This document shows, piece after piece, positions 7,848-16,296 of a stretch of 64,000 nt of DNA. The notes beneath the pieces were generated by a model. It ran no database searches. It was not told the DNA's origin and was given only the letters and a program-made list of their open reading frames with translations. The number at the start of each line of letters is the position of its first letter. Within the stretch, counting starts at the first letter, position 1. Source of the stretch: Roseovarius pacificus (GTDB taxonomy: Bacteria > Pseudomonadota > Alphaproteobacteria > Rhodobacterales > Rhodobacteraceae); the NCBI RefSeq assembly GCF_900142665.1, contig NZ_FRBR01000007.1:124001-188000 (forward strand). The letters are read 5' to 3'. A program made the position numbers and the translations under genes.

Positions 7848-9230
7848 TTAGCGATAGGTTACCTGACGCACCGCGTCCAGCACTTCGGCGGTCGAGGTCA
7901 GCGCCAGTTTTTCAAGGTTGGCGGCATAGGGCATCGGCACGTCCTTGCCCGTGCAGTTGATCACCGGCGCATCCAGATAATCGAACGCGCGCTCCATCAG
8001 CACCGCCGAGATATGGTTCCCGATCGAGGCCACCGGCCAGCCCTCTTCGACGGTGACGCAGCGGTTGGTTTTCATCACCGATGCGATCACCGTGTCATGA
8101 TCCATCGGGCGCAGCGTGCGCAGGTCGATCACTTCGGCGTCGATCCCGTCTTCGGCCAGCTTTTCGGCGGCCTCCAGGGCATAGGTCATGCCGATCCCGA
8201 AGCTGACGATGGTCACGTCGCTGCCTTCGCGCGCGATGCGCGCCTTGCCGAAGGGAATGGTGAAATCGTCCATCACCGGCACGTCGAAGGACTTGCCGTA
8301 GAGGATCTCGTTTTCAAGGAAGACCACCGGGTTGGGATCGCGGATCGCGCTTTTCAGCAGGCCCTTGGCATCGGCGGCGGAATAGGGCTGAACCACTTTC
8401 AGCCCCGGCACCTGCGCATACCACGCGGCGTAATCCTGACTGTGCTGCGCGCCGACGCGGGCGGCAGCGCCGTTCGGGCCACGGAACACGATGGGGCTGC
8501 CCATCTGCCCGCCCGACATATACAGCGTCTTGGCCGCCGAGTTGATGATCTGGTCGATCGCCTGCATGGCGAAGTTCCATGTCATGAACTCGACAATCGG
8601 GCGCAGCCCGCCCCATGACGCGCCCACGCCGATCCCGGCAAAGCCGTGTTCGGTGATCGGCGTGTCGATCACGCGTTTCGATCCGAATTCGTCCAGCAGC
8701 CCCTGGGTGATCTTGTAGGCGCCTTCGTATTCGGCCACCTCCTCGCCCATGATGAACACCGTGGCGTCGGCGCGCATCTCTTCGGCGATGGCGGCATTGA
8801 TCGCCTCGCGCACGGTCTGCTTTTTGGTTTCCGTTCCCTCGGGCCAGTCGGGGCTGAGGTCCGGCCTGGGCGCTTCGGGCGCCTTGGCCTGCGCGGGGGC
8901 CGGGGCGGAGTCCTCGCTTGCACCGCTATCATCGCTGGCCTGCGGGGCAGGGGCGGCGGCGGATGTGTCTATATCGTCGGCGCTTTCGCCTTCCTCCAGC
9001 AGCACGGCGATGGGGGTGTTCACCTTCACGCCCTCGGTGCCTTCCGCGATCAGGATCTTGCCGATGGTGCCTTCGTCCACGGCCTCGAACTCCATCGTGG
9101 CCTTGTCGGTTTCGATCTCGGCGATGATGTCGCCGCTCGACACTTCGTCGCCTTCCTTGACCAGCCATTTGGCCAGCGTGCCTGCTTCCATGGTGGGCGA
9201 GAGGGCGGGCATCAGGATTTCGGTTGCCAT
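7848..9230 (-). CDS. pdhB: Pyruvate dehydrogenase E1 beta with N-terminal lipoyl domain
   Basis: A 460-residue protein. Residues 1-80 are a lipoyl domain (ETDKATMEF), followed by an Ala/Pro/Asp-rich linker, then the transketolase-like pyrimidine-binding domain ([35 protein letters not shown] as the start, then [13 protein letters not shown]) and the C-terminal domain. With E1 alpha it forms the thiamine-diphosphate decarboxylase that acetylates lipoamide. A lipoyl domain on E1 beta is characteristic of alphaproteobacteria. It is translated between pdhA (15 bp gap) and pdhC (13 bp gap). Confidence 0.96.
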   Translation of the reverse strand: MATEILMPALSPTMEAGTLAKWLVKEGDEVSSGDIIAEIETDKATMEFEAVDEGTIGKILIAEGTEGVKVNTPIAVLLEEGESADDIDTSAAAPAPQASDDSGASEDSAPAPAQAKAPEAPRPDLSPDWPEGTETKKQTVREAINAAIAEEMRADATVFIMGEEVAEYEGAYKITQGLLDEFGSKRVIDTPITEHGFAGIGVGASWGGLRPIVEFMTWNFAMQAIDQIINSAAKTLYMSGGQMGSPIVFRGPNGAAARVGAQHSQDYAAWYAQVPGLKVVQPYSAADAKGLLKSAIRDPNPVVFLENEILYGKSFDVPVMDDFTIPFGKARIAREGSDVTIVSFGIGMTYALEAAEKLAEDGIDAEVIDLRTLRPMDHDTVIASVMKTNRCVTVEEGWPVASIGNHISAVLMERAFDYLDAPVINCTGKDVPMPYAANLEKLALTSTAEVLDAVRQVTYR

Positions 9231-9245
9231 TGTCGTCTCTCCTCC

Positions 9246-10256
9246 TCAGGCGTTCTGGGGCGCCACATCGGCATAAATGTCGGTCCACAGCTCGGCCGCA
9301 TCCGGCTCGGGGCTGTCTTTCGAGAACTCGGCCGCGTCGTTCACGATGGCCTTGATCTCCTTGTCGATCGCCTTGAGGTCGTCCTCGGTGGCATGCTTGC
9401 CCGACAGCAGCAATTCGCGCACATGCTCGATGGCGTCCTTTTCCTCGCGCATCTTCTGCACTTCCTCGCGGGTGCGGTACTTGGCCGGGTCCGACATCGA
9501 ATGCCCGCGATAGCGATAGGTCTTGATTTCGAGGATATACGGCCCCTTGCCCGCGCGGCAGTGCGCCACGGCCTTGTCGCCCGCGTCCTTGACGGCCAGA
9601 ACGTCCATGCCGTCCACCGCCTCGCCGGGGATGCCGAAGGCCTCGCCACGGGTGTAGATATCGGGTGTCGAGGTCGAGCGTTTCTGCGCCGTGCCCATGG
9701 CGTACTGGTTGTTCTCGATCACGAACACCACCGGCAGGCTCCACAGGGCGGCCATGTTGAAGGTCTCGTAGACCTGCCCCTGGTTGGCCGCGCCATCGCC
9801 GAAATAAGTAAAGGTCACGCGGTCGTTCTCAAGGTATTTGTCGGCAAAGGCCAGCCCCGCGCCAAGCGGCACGTTCGCCCCCACGATCCCGTGCCCGCCA
9901 TAGAAATCCTTCTCGGTCGAGAACATGTGCATCGAGCCGCCCTTGCCGCGCGACAGCCCGCCCTCGCGGCCCGTCAGTTCGGCCATGACGCCCTTGGGGT
10001 CCATTCCGCAGGCCAGCATGTGCCCGTGGTCGCGATAGGTGGTGATCCGCTTGTCGCCCTCCTCGGCGGCGGCCTCCAGCCCCACGACGACGGCCTCCTG
10101 ACCGATGTAAAGATGGCAGAACCCGCCGATCAGGCCCATCCCGTAAAGCTGACCGGCCTTTTCCTCGAATCGACGGATCAACAACATGTCCCGATAGTAG
10201 GCTTTCAGCTCCTCCGCCGAAACATTTGGTTTCTTTGCGCTTTTCCGGGTGCTCAT
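9246..10256 (-). CDS. pdhA: Pyruvate dehydrogenase E1 alpha
   Basis: This 336-residue E1 alpha subunit contains the thiamine-diphosphate motif GDGAANQGQVYETFNMAALW, ending in VIENN, plus YRDHGHMLACG and the phosphorylation-loop-like YRYRGHSMSDPAKYR. It decarboxylates pyruvate and passes the acetyl unit to lipoamide. The ORF extends to 10280, but the ATG at 10256 (MSTRKSAKK) is preceded by GAGGAG at a good distance and is preferred. It is the first gene of the pdh operon, 142 bp downstream of ftsB on the same strand, and a LacI-like operator lies just upstream (10283-10300). Confidence 0.95.
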   Translation of the reverse strand: MSTRKSAKKPNVSAEELKAYYRDMLLIRRFEEKAGQLYGMGLIGGFCHLYIGQEAVVVGLEAAAEEGDKRITTYRDHGHMLACGMDPKGVMAELTGREGGLSRGKGGSMHMFSTEKDFYGGHGIVGANVPLGAGLAFADKYLENDRVTFTYFGDGAANQGQVYETFNMAALWSLPVVFVIENNQYAMGTAQKRSTSTPDIYTRGEAFGIPGEAVDGMDVLAVKDAGDKAVAHCRAGKGPYILEIKTYRYRGHSMSDPAKYRTREEVQKMREEKDAIEHVRELLLSGKHATEDDLKAIDKEIKAIVNDAAEFSKDSPEPDAAELWTDIYADVAPQNA

Positions 10257-10282
10257 GGGTCGCCCGCTCCTCTGCTGCAAAA

Positions 10283-10300
10283 TAGTTTAGCGTTAAACTA
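10283..10300. promoter_or_regulatory. Inverted repeat operator upstream of pdhA
   Basis: TAGTTTA and TAAACTA arms separated by 4 bases, starting 27 bp before the pdhA ATG. Read on the minus strand the centre is TTAACGCTAA, exactly the core of the zwf site at 34377-34390. The CG-centred form resembles LacI-family operators; the central carbon regulator CceR is a candidate, but this is inferred. Confidence 0.5.
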
Positions 10301-10398
10301 ATTCATACAGCAAAACCGCTTTTCATGCGAGAGTCAATTTGGGCGGCGCGGCCGGTCGCGGCGCGCGTTTGCGGACAATACGCATGAATACCGAAGGT

Positions 10399-10698
10399 TC
10401 AGCGGATGACGATCTCGTCGGCGCGCAGCAGGCCCAGAACGTCGCGCGCCTGCTGGTCCAGCAGGTCGAGGTCGAGGTACTCGTCCGACAGCCGCCGCGT
10501 CAGGTTTTCCATCCGCGCGACCTGACCCTCCAGCGCGTCCAGTTGCCCCTGCAAGGCGCGGCTCTCGGCCTCGATCTCGGCACGGCGGAACAGCCCATAA
10601 TCCCCCTGCACCGCGGCAAAGGTGAAATACGCCCCAAGGCCGAAGGCCACGGCGAAAAAGATCAAAACACCCAAAGCGGGCCGTGTGCGGCGTGTCAT
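10399..10698 (-). CDS. ftsB: FtsB/DivIC-like septum formation initiator
   Basis: This 99-residue bitopic protein has a short basic cytoplasmic N-terminus, one transmembrane helix (PALGVLIFFAVAFGLGAYF), then a coiled coil rich in Leu/Glu/Arg (RALQGQLDALEGQVARMENL) and a short tail with DLLDQQARDVLGL. This is the layout of FtsB/DivIC, which with FtsL and FtsQ links the divisome to septal peptidoglycan synthesis. Location just upstream of pdhA is usual in alphaproteobacteria. It is divergent from aidB. Confidence 0.85.
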   Translation of the reverse strand: MTRRTRPALGVLIFFAVAFGLGAYFTFAAVQGDYGLFRRAEIEAESRALQGQLDALEGQVARMENLTRRLSDEYLDLDLLDQQARDVLGLLRADEIVIR

Positions 10699-10837
10699 GG
10701 TGATTACTGCTCTGCCTCTTGGTGCCGCCTCTTGCGGGCGGTCTCATGCCACTTTGCCACAGGTGATTCGCTTTGTGAATCCCCTTTTCACGATTGCCGC
10801 ATTGCGCGATACCTTTCCCGTCAGAGGAGAGTCCGCC

Positions 10838-12463
10838 ATGCCACACCTGTCACCCCGCAGCGATCTTGCCACGCACGAGGTCACCAACCAGCCCGCGCCG
10901 CGCGGCGATTTGGACCTCTGGGCGAACGACCCCGCGCTGCGCGACCACGCGCAGGCCGGCGGCGCGCAGGCCGATCACCTGGCCAGCTACGGCGCGCGGA
11001 TCGGCACCGCCGACATGCAGGCCGCCGGGCGCGACGCCAACCGCCACCCGCCCGAGCTGCTGCTGTTCGACGCGGGCGGGCGGCGTCTGGACGAGGTGCG
11101 CTTTCACCCGGCCTATCACCAGCTCATGCAAACCGGCATCGGCGCGGGCTATGCCGCCCTGCCGTGGGAGGGCGCGCCGGGTGGCCACGCCACCCATGCC
11201 GCGATGGTCTACCTGACCAGCCAGATCGAACCGGGCGTGTGCTGCCCGATGACGATGACTTACGCCGCCGTCCCGGCGCTCAGGGCCGACAAGGCGCTGC
11301 TGACGTACTGGGTGCCCAAGCTGACGGCGCGCACCTATGACGGCGCGCCGCTGCCGCTGGCGCGCAAACCCGGCGCAACGCTCGGCATGGCGATGACCGA
11401 AAAACAGGGCGGCTCGGACGTGCGCGCCAACGCCACCACCGCCACGCCCGAGGGCGGGATGTACCGCCTGAACGGGCATAAATGGTTCTGCTCGGCGCCG
11501 ATGTCGGACGGGTTCCTGACCCTGGCGCAGGCCCCCGGCGGGCTGACCTGTTTCCTCGTGCCCCGCTGGCTGGAGGATGGGCGCAACGCCATCCAGATCC
11601 AGCGGCTCAAGGACAAGCTGGGCAACCGCGCCAATGCCTCGGCCGAGATCGAATACGTGAACACGTTCGCGCATCGCCTTGGCGACGAGGGGCAGGGCGT
11701 CCAGACCATCATCGAAATGGTGCATCACACCCGGCTCGACACCGCGATGGCCCCGGCGGGGCTGATGCGCGCCGCGCTCGATCATGCCCACTATTGGGCC
11801 CGCCACCGCACCGCGTTTCAGAAACAGCTGATCGACCAGCCCCTGATGCGCTCGGTCCTGGCCGATCTGGCGCTCGACTGGGAGGGGGCGCTGGCCCTTG
11901 GCCTGCATGTGGCGGCGTTTTTCGACAAGCCGGGCGACGAGGCCCGCGCCTTTGCCCGCCTCTCCGTGGCGCTGGCCAAGTTCATGGGCAACAAGCTCTG
12001 CCCCAATGTGGTGTACGAGGCGATGGAGGCGATGGGCGGCATGGGCTATGTCGAAGACACGCCCCTGCCGCTGCTCTATCGCGAGGCGCCGCTCAACTCC
12101 ATCTGGGAGGGCTCGGGCAACGTGATCTGCCTCGACATCCTGCGCACCCTGCGGCGCGAGCCGCTGGCGGGCGAGGTGCTGAGCGCCGAACTGGGCGCGG
12201 CGGCGGGCAGCTACCGCCGTTACGACGCCGCCCTGCGCGACCATATGGGCCGCTTTCCGCGTTTGCCCGACGAGGCACAGGCCCGCTGGTACGCCGAAAG
12301 CCTCGCCACGCTCCTGACCGCCTCGGTCCTGATCCGCCACGCCCCGCCCGCCGTCGCCGAAGGCTTCATCGCCGCCCGCCTCGCCGGAGGCCGTGGCCGG
12401 ATCAGCGGCGCCATCGAAGGCGTGGACAGCGCGGCGATCCTTGGCCGGTTGGGTGAGGGGTAG
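10838..12463 (+). CDS. aidB: AidB-like acyl-CoA dehydrogenase
   Basis: At 541 residues it has the length of E. coli AidB. It carries the AidB blocks TEKQGGSDVRANAT, YRLNGHKWFCSAPMSD, RLKDKLGNRANASAEIEY and the FAD/active-site region ending in LYREAPLNSIWEGSGNVICLDILR. AidB is an FAD-binding acyl-CoA dehydrogenase homologue that binds DNA and is linked to protection from alkylation; its physiological substrate is uncertain. The start at 10838 is supported by AGAGGAGA (10823-10830). The longer frame from 10622 would overlap ftsB and lacks family sequence. Confidence 0.9.
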   Translation: MPHLSPRSDLATHEVTNQPAPRGDLDLWANDPALRDHAQAGGAQADHLASYGARIGTADMQAAGRDANRHPPELLLFDAGGRRLDEVRFHPAYHQLMQTGIGAGYAALPWEGAPGGHATHAAMVYLTSQIEPGVCCPMTMTYAAVPALRADKALLTYWVPKLTARTYDGAPLPLARKPGATLGMAMTEKQGGSDVRANATTATPEGGMYRLNGHKWFCSAPMSDGFLTLAQAPGGLTCFLVPRWLEDGRNAIQIQRLKDKLGNRANASAEIEYVNTFAHRLGDEGQGVQTIIEMVHHTRLDTAMAPAGLMRAALDHAHYWARHRTAFQKQLIDQPLMRSVLADLALDWEGALALGLHVAAFFDKPGDEARAFARLSVALAKFMGNKLCPNVVYEAMEAMGGMGYVEDTPLPLLYREAPLNSIWEGSGNVICLDILRTLRREPLAGEVLSAELGAAAGSYRRYDAALRDHMGRFPRLPDEAQARWYAESLATLLTASVLIRHAPPAVAEGFIAARLAGGRGRISGAIEGVDSAAILGRLGEG

Positions 12464-12806
12464 GGAGAGGGAGGGGGAGCCCGTTCAGCAATGCCGAGGG
12501 CGCGCCAATGTCTGCAATAGGTCGGGAGGGGAGTTTGGTAAGCCGCAAACCATGGACCGCTTTCCAGACAAGATCGGCCCATACCGGTCATTCATGCCAA
12601 GCGCAGCAGATAGCCGGAGTCAGCCCAAATACGACGTTCGATCGCGATTTAAGTCGATATGGCCCGCGACACGGGCTTTACCGCCATGCTGAACAAAGTG
12701 CTGGCGCTGTGGGATGGTCGCGGGGCGCTTCCGGTCTAATCAAGCGTGGAACTAGGGGCGATTCTGTGGTCAGTTATGCGGGATATTTTTGAAGGGACTC
12801 ACGGCA
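12464..12806. other. 343-bp gap without a recognisable gene
   Basis: Short frames exist (for example 12508-12792, and a 26-codon frame starting at 12659), but none has a good ribosome binding site or a family signature. The sequence becomes richer in AT towards the next gene. I see no repeat or hairpin of note here. Confidence 0.4.
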
Positions 12807-13487
12807 ATGAAAATTTGGAACAGCCTGAGCCTGTGGGCTGGCGTCTTACTCATAATTTCAGTTGTTTCACCATTAAAAGCACAAGAGCGTCCTGTAACGG
12901 AGAACTGCTTTGAAGTTGTGACTGCAATGAATTTTGCCCTTCAGGGAATGCCAGATACCGGCGTCATGGGTATTTCATTGAAGAACGGCGGCGAAACAAG
13001 ACTCATGATCTTCGTCGCCTTGGGGAACGCAGCGGACCAATCAAATCCAGCGAAATGGCGCATTCTTGAACGCCAGAATGAAACTCTCACATATTGTCTT
13101 ATCGGGGCTGGGGATGGATTGGAAATCTTGCAGAGTCTACATGACATTCCGGGTTTCGGGGAGGAGTTCGGGCTTCCCGGCACCTCAAGACGGCGCTGCA
13201 ATGACGAGTCAGATGGCGCAATGGGTAGCGTGGCTGTCCGAGCTTGGGCAAACAAAGAGCTTGGCCCAAGTCTAGTTCAACACTTTAGCTCACCTTTTCT
13301 AGGTTCATCTTATACGGCATTGATTGCAAATGACCGCGTTCAGGGAGGTTATGCGTGGACTCTCTTAAAGAGCGACGGAAATCGAAACTGTTATTTGTCG
13401 CAAGGCGATGACAGTTCTTTTTCGCCAGATTTCGCAATGCGCCCTGAACTGATCCAAGACCCCAATACATTGCCGCCCTTGCAATAA
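12807..13487 (+). CDS. Secreted hypothetical protein
   Basis: The 226-residue product begins with a signal peptide: basic MKIWN, hydrophobic LSLWAGVLLIISVVSP, cleavage near LKA-QERP. Mature Cys residues occur in several places (ENCFEV, TYCLIG, RRRCND, RNCYLS), which suits a periplasmic protein with disulfides. I do not recognise the family. The ATG at 12807 has GAAGGGA at 12791-12797; an in-frame TTG 18 bp earlier is less likely. Codon use and base composition are clearly more AT-rich than the flanks, and it sits beside a phage terminase remnant, so it may be phage cargo (morphon-like gene). Confidence 0.55.
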   Translation: MKIWNSLSLWAGVLLIISVVSPLKAQERPVTENCFEVVTAMNFALQGMPDTGVMGISLKNGGETRLMIFVALGNAADQSNPAKWRILERQNETLTYCLIGAGDGLEILQSLHDIPGFGEEFGLPGTSRRRCNDESDGAMGSVAVRAWANKELGPSLVQHFSSPFLGSSYTALIANDRVQGGYAWTLLKSDGNRNCYLSQGDDSSFSPDFAMRPELIQDPNTLPPLQ

Positions 13488-13489
13488 CT

Positions 13490-13930
13490 CTACCTTTCCA
13501 GCCACGCGGACTTAACAACGGTCGGGGCCTTTTTCGGCCCGTCTTTCCGCTGAAGATCGCTTTCCCGGCGTTCCATGTCCAGCCCAACCAACTGCCGTGC
13601 CGCGTAGGAATAGGCCAAGGTGTCCAACACCTCATTGCGGCGGCTAGAGATGACTTCCCAAACGCGCGCGGGGTGGCCCCGGCTGAACTTCGTGACCAGC
13701 CGTTCCGTGTATCTGGTCGAAATAGTCGCCGGACAGGTCTTCCGAAAACAGGATCGTTGCGCTGTGGGCAAGACGCTGGTGCAAGGCCAGCTTCACGCCG
13801 TCCACCCCGATCAGGGCCAGCCGGATCGTCCACCCTGTTACAGTTTTTGCAAAGGCAACTCTCTGCGCTTCTCTGCCGTTCGTACAAGGCGCAGCGAAAG
13901 TCGGCTCTCCGCCCCACCTTCCGGGCATTC
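13490..13930 (-). pseudogene. Phage terminase large subunit (GpA type), C-terminal remnant, frameshifted
   Basis: One frame gives LIGVDGVKLALHQRL and ILFSEDLSGDYFDQ; the frame one base away gives YTERLVTKFSRGHPARVWE, RRNEVLDTLAYSYAARQ and LVGLDMERRE. Read together these are the contiguous end of the nuclease domain of lambda GpA-type terminases. The shift lies near 13714 and can be explained by a single base. The ATPase part is missing. Sequence from 13930 to about 14160 may hold more decayed phage sequence, but I could not read it. This lineage is unrelated to the GTA terminase at 1990. Confidence 0.65.
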
Positions 13931-14271
13931 GCGTCGGATTTCATCGCAATCCAATGTCCACTCCGGGCCTGCCATCCGCCATTGCCGAATGCTCTGGCCA
14001 TGATCGTCCTCGTCCTGCCAACCGGAATACCCAACCTCAGGCGACCGGGCCTATCGACATCGCCCCTGACGCGGCGGTTCGGGTGGCGGGCAAGTCCGCC
14101 GGCGAACATGATCGTCACACAGGCGCAGCGCAGGCATCGGGCGTTTCATAACGGTCTCCTCATCTCATGCCCTCATTGCTAACAGGGAAGCGTTGCCAAA
14201 CCGTAAACCTGCGGCGCGTGGGTGCATTTGCGTCCATGATGGATGCAGATATCCGGCAGAGCCCCGATTTT

Positions 14272-14308
14272 CGTACAAAACGCGCGTACACTTCGTACGT
14301 TTTGTACG
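14272..14308. promoter_or_regulatory. 11-bp perfect inverted repeat, operator-like
   Basis: CGTACAAAACG (14272-14282) and CGTTTTGTACG (14298-14308) are exact reverse complements with a 15-bp spacer that itself contains CGTACAC. It lies 27 bp beyond the stop of the mttB-like gene. There is no T tract, so it does not look like a terminator. The GTAC-rich arms suggest a dimeric regulator site. Confidence 0.4.
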
Positions 14309-14334
14309 ATTCAACCCCCTTGCCGATGCGCCGG

Positions 14335-15873
14335 TCAGGCTGGCAGGTGGATGGTGAAGCGTCGCCGGATTTCGGCATCCAGCCGGGGGTCGAACCGGGC
14401 CTCCGACCGCTCTGCCAGAATCGCCTCCTTGCGCTCGGTGGCGCGTTCGATCAGGTCGGGCTTGCCGTTTTCGGCCCATTCCCTGGGGCTCGTGCGGTCG
14501 CCGAGCGTGGGGTAGACGTGATCGCGCTGCATCCGCGCCAGCGTCTGATCCGTGCCCAGATAATGCCCCGGCCCGTTCAGGCACACCTCGCGCATCTGGT
14601 CCAGCGCAAGGGTCTCGTCATCCACCTCGATCCCACGCACACAGCGCAGCGCCTGCCCGATCAGATCGTCGCCAAGTATCAGGGATTCATGACAAAATCC
14701 CAGCAGCGAGGCATGCATCCCCGCCGCTTCATAGACCATGTTGAGCCCCGCCAGACCGGCCATCACGTTGGAGCACATCTGCTCCCATCCGGCCTGCATG
14801 TCGGGCAGTTTGGCATCCGCGATCCCCGCCGCCGCCCCGCCGGGCAACCCGTAATACCGATGCATCTGCGCGCAGCCCGCGCTCAGCAATGCCTGTTCGC
14901 CCGACCCGCCCGTCATCGCCCCGCTGCGCAGGTCCAGCCCGAAGGGCCACGTGCCGAAAATCGCCGGGTGGCCGGGTTTGACCGCATTGACATAAACCAG
15001 CCCCGCCAGACATTCCGCCACCGCCTGCACGATCGCCCCCGCAATCGTAGACGGCGCCGTCGCCCCCGCCATCCCCGCCGACAACAGCAGAACCGGCATG
15101 CCGCCTTCGATACAGGCCTCCATCACGTCGCAGGATTCGCTTGCAAACCGCATCGGAGGCACCACGAAGCAATTGGAATTGCTGACAAAAGGACGTTCAC
15201 GCCATTTGTCTTCGCCCCCCGCGATCAGGTGCAGAAGCTCCAGCGCCGGGGCCACATGTGAGGGCTCGGAAAAGCTGGTTCCAACGTGTTTCGTGGTTCC
15301 CGCACAGCAGGCGTAAACCGTGTTCAGCTCCATCTCGAACGCATCCGGGATATCCCGCGCGACCATGGGCCGTTGCAGAAAGTGGATATTGTCCAGCCGG
15401 TCGGTGATCCGCGCCGCATCGTGCAGGTCCTGCAAAGTGCTGTCGCGGTAATTTTGCCCATCCACATCCACCATATGCACCGCCGCTCCGGCCGTGCCGA
15501 AATGCACCCGAGGGCCTGCAAGGTGCAGGTCATGCCGGGGGTCGCGGGCGAACAGGGTTATCTCTTTGTTTGCATTGGCAATTGTTTCCTCCACCAGCGC
15601 GCGGGGAAAGCGCAGGCGACCGTCATCGCCAAGCGTGGCCCCGGCGCGGGTCATTTGGGAGATACCGCTGTCCGGTGCACCGGACAGGCCGATTTGCTCT
15701 AACGCATCGAGTGCGGCGCGGTCGATGCGGGTCATGCCGTCTTCGGTCAGCGGGGTATAGGTGCCGCCCGTCAGGCCGGGGCGCACAGGGCGCAGATCGT
15801 CGTTCAACGGGGCAGCCCGGCTGGCACGCCGGGCCGCGCGCCCGCCGGTGCGGCGCGAGGTCATGTCGTTCAT
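14335..15873 (-). CDS. Trimethylamine methyltransferase (MttB) family protein, non-pyrrolysine
   Basis: At 512 residues it spans the MttB TIM-barrel: TPLTEDGMTRIDRAALDALEQIG near the N-terminus, VHFGTAGAAVHMVD, and HYLGTDQTLARMQRDHVYP near the C-terminus. There is no in-frame amber codon, so it belongs to the non-Pyl branch. Members of that branch demethylate quaternary amines such as glycine betaine or related compounds and give the methyl group to a corrinoid protein. The substrate is not determined here, and no corrinoid protein or methyltetrahydrofolate partner lies nearby. The start at 15873 has only a weak upstream AGG. Confidence 0.85.
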   Translation of the reverse strand: MNDMTSRRTGGRAARRASRAAPLNDDLRPVRPGLTGGTYTPLTEDGMTRIDRAALDALEQIGLSGAPDSGISQMTRAGATLGDDGRLRFPRALVEETIANANKEITLFARDPRHDLHLAGPRVHFGTAGAAVHMVDVDGQNYRDSTLQDLHDAARITDRLDNIHFLQRPMVARDIPDAFEMELNTVYACCAGTTKHVGTSFSEPSHVAPALELLHLIAGGEDKWRERPFVSNSNCFVVPPMRFASESCDVMEACIEGGMPVLLLSAGMAGATAPSTIAGAIVQAVAECLAGLVYVNAVKPGHPAIFGTWPFGLDLRSGAMTGGSGEQALLSAGCAQMHRYYGLPGGAAAGIADAKLPDMQAGWEQMCSNVMAGLAGLNMVYEAAGMHASLLGFCHESLILGDDLIGQALRCVRGIEVDDETLALDQMREVCLNGPGHYLGTDQTLARMQRDHVYPTLGDRTSPREWAENGKPDLIERATERKEAILAERSEARFDPRLDAEIRRRFTIHLPA

Positions 15874-15911
15874 ATTTGAAACCTATTGAAAAGGCAGGAA
15901 AAGTCAGGCTT

Positions 15912-16010
15912 TCAGCAATATTGCATCCGGTCTGGCCTGCCTCGGGCTGCACGTCCTCGCGCCGCACCGATTGTGCGCGTGACCAGTGCGATCTTGCAGC
16001 ACGGTTTCAT
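15912..16010 (-). CDS. Small ORF with a very strong ribosome binding site, upstream of the mttB-like gene
   Basis: The 32-codon frame begins MKPCCKIALVTRTIG and is basic and Arg-rich afterwards. GGGAGGAGGA (16027-16018 on the minus strand) stands 7 bases before its ATG, a better Shine-Dalgarno than most genes in the window have. The ORF ends about 40 bp before the mttB-like start. It could be a leader peptide or a small protein. No homologue is known to me. Confidence 0.35.
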   Translation of the reverse strand: MKPCCKIALVTRTIGAARGRAARGRPDRMQYC

Positions 16011-16132
16011 GGTCGGGTCCTCCTCCCTGACCGGTTCAGAAAAGCCGATTCTGTCTGTGCTGTCTGTCCTGATCGCGACCGATGTCGCAAACGGATCATG
16101 AGGCGGCGCAGGGAGGCCCTTGCGTTTGCCCC

Positions 16133-16161
16133 TTGCCATTCGCCCGCCCCGCGCGTAGCGT
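16133..16161 (+). promoter_or_regulatory. Promoter for the leader peptide / cysS transcript
   Basis: TTGCCA (16133-16138) and TAGCGT (16156-16161) are 17 bp apart. Initiation about 7 bases after the -10 would fall at 16168, the A of the leader ATG. Confidence 0.5.
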
Positions 16162-16167
16162 CAGGCC

Positions 16168-16209
16168 ATGACGATCCGCTGCATCATCATCTGCTGCATT
16201 ACCACCTGA
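16168..16209 (+). CDS. 13-residue Cys/Ile/Thr-rich leader peptide, probably leaderless
   Basis: The frame encodes MTIRCIIICCITT: five Ile, three Cys (two in tandem TGC codons) and three Thr out of 13. It ends 87 bp before the cysS start, and cimA (isoleucine pathway) follows cysS. No ribosome binding site precedes it, but the predicted transcription start coincides with its ATG, as known for the leaderless trpL leader of Sinorhizobium. Downstream, GGCGGGC (16219-16225) can pair with GCCCGCC (16261-16267), and a small competing hairpin lies at 16268-16280. Stalling at the Cys or Ile codons could switch these structures. It is too short for routine gene callers. The role is inferred. Confidence 0.6.
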   Translation: MTIRCIIICCITT

Positions 16210-16296
16210 GATATCTCGGGCGGGCCGTCATCTATTCCATATCCAGACGTGACTTGATAAGCCCGCCGCGGGACAACCGCGCCTGCGAGGACAATC

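Noticed and set aside
6482..7960. Long plus-strand open frame (492 codons) opposite pdhC
   Set aside because: It is the antisense shadow of the pdhC gene in high-GC DNA, with His/Arg/Gly-rich sequence and no family signature. The same applies to the 551-codon frame at 8646-10301 opposite pdhB/pdhA.
16219..16280. Hairpin after the leader peptide as a classical rho-independent terminator
   Set aside because: Stem arms are there, but no T tract follows either hairpin. It is kept only as possible regulatory structure.
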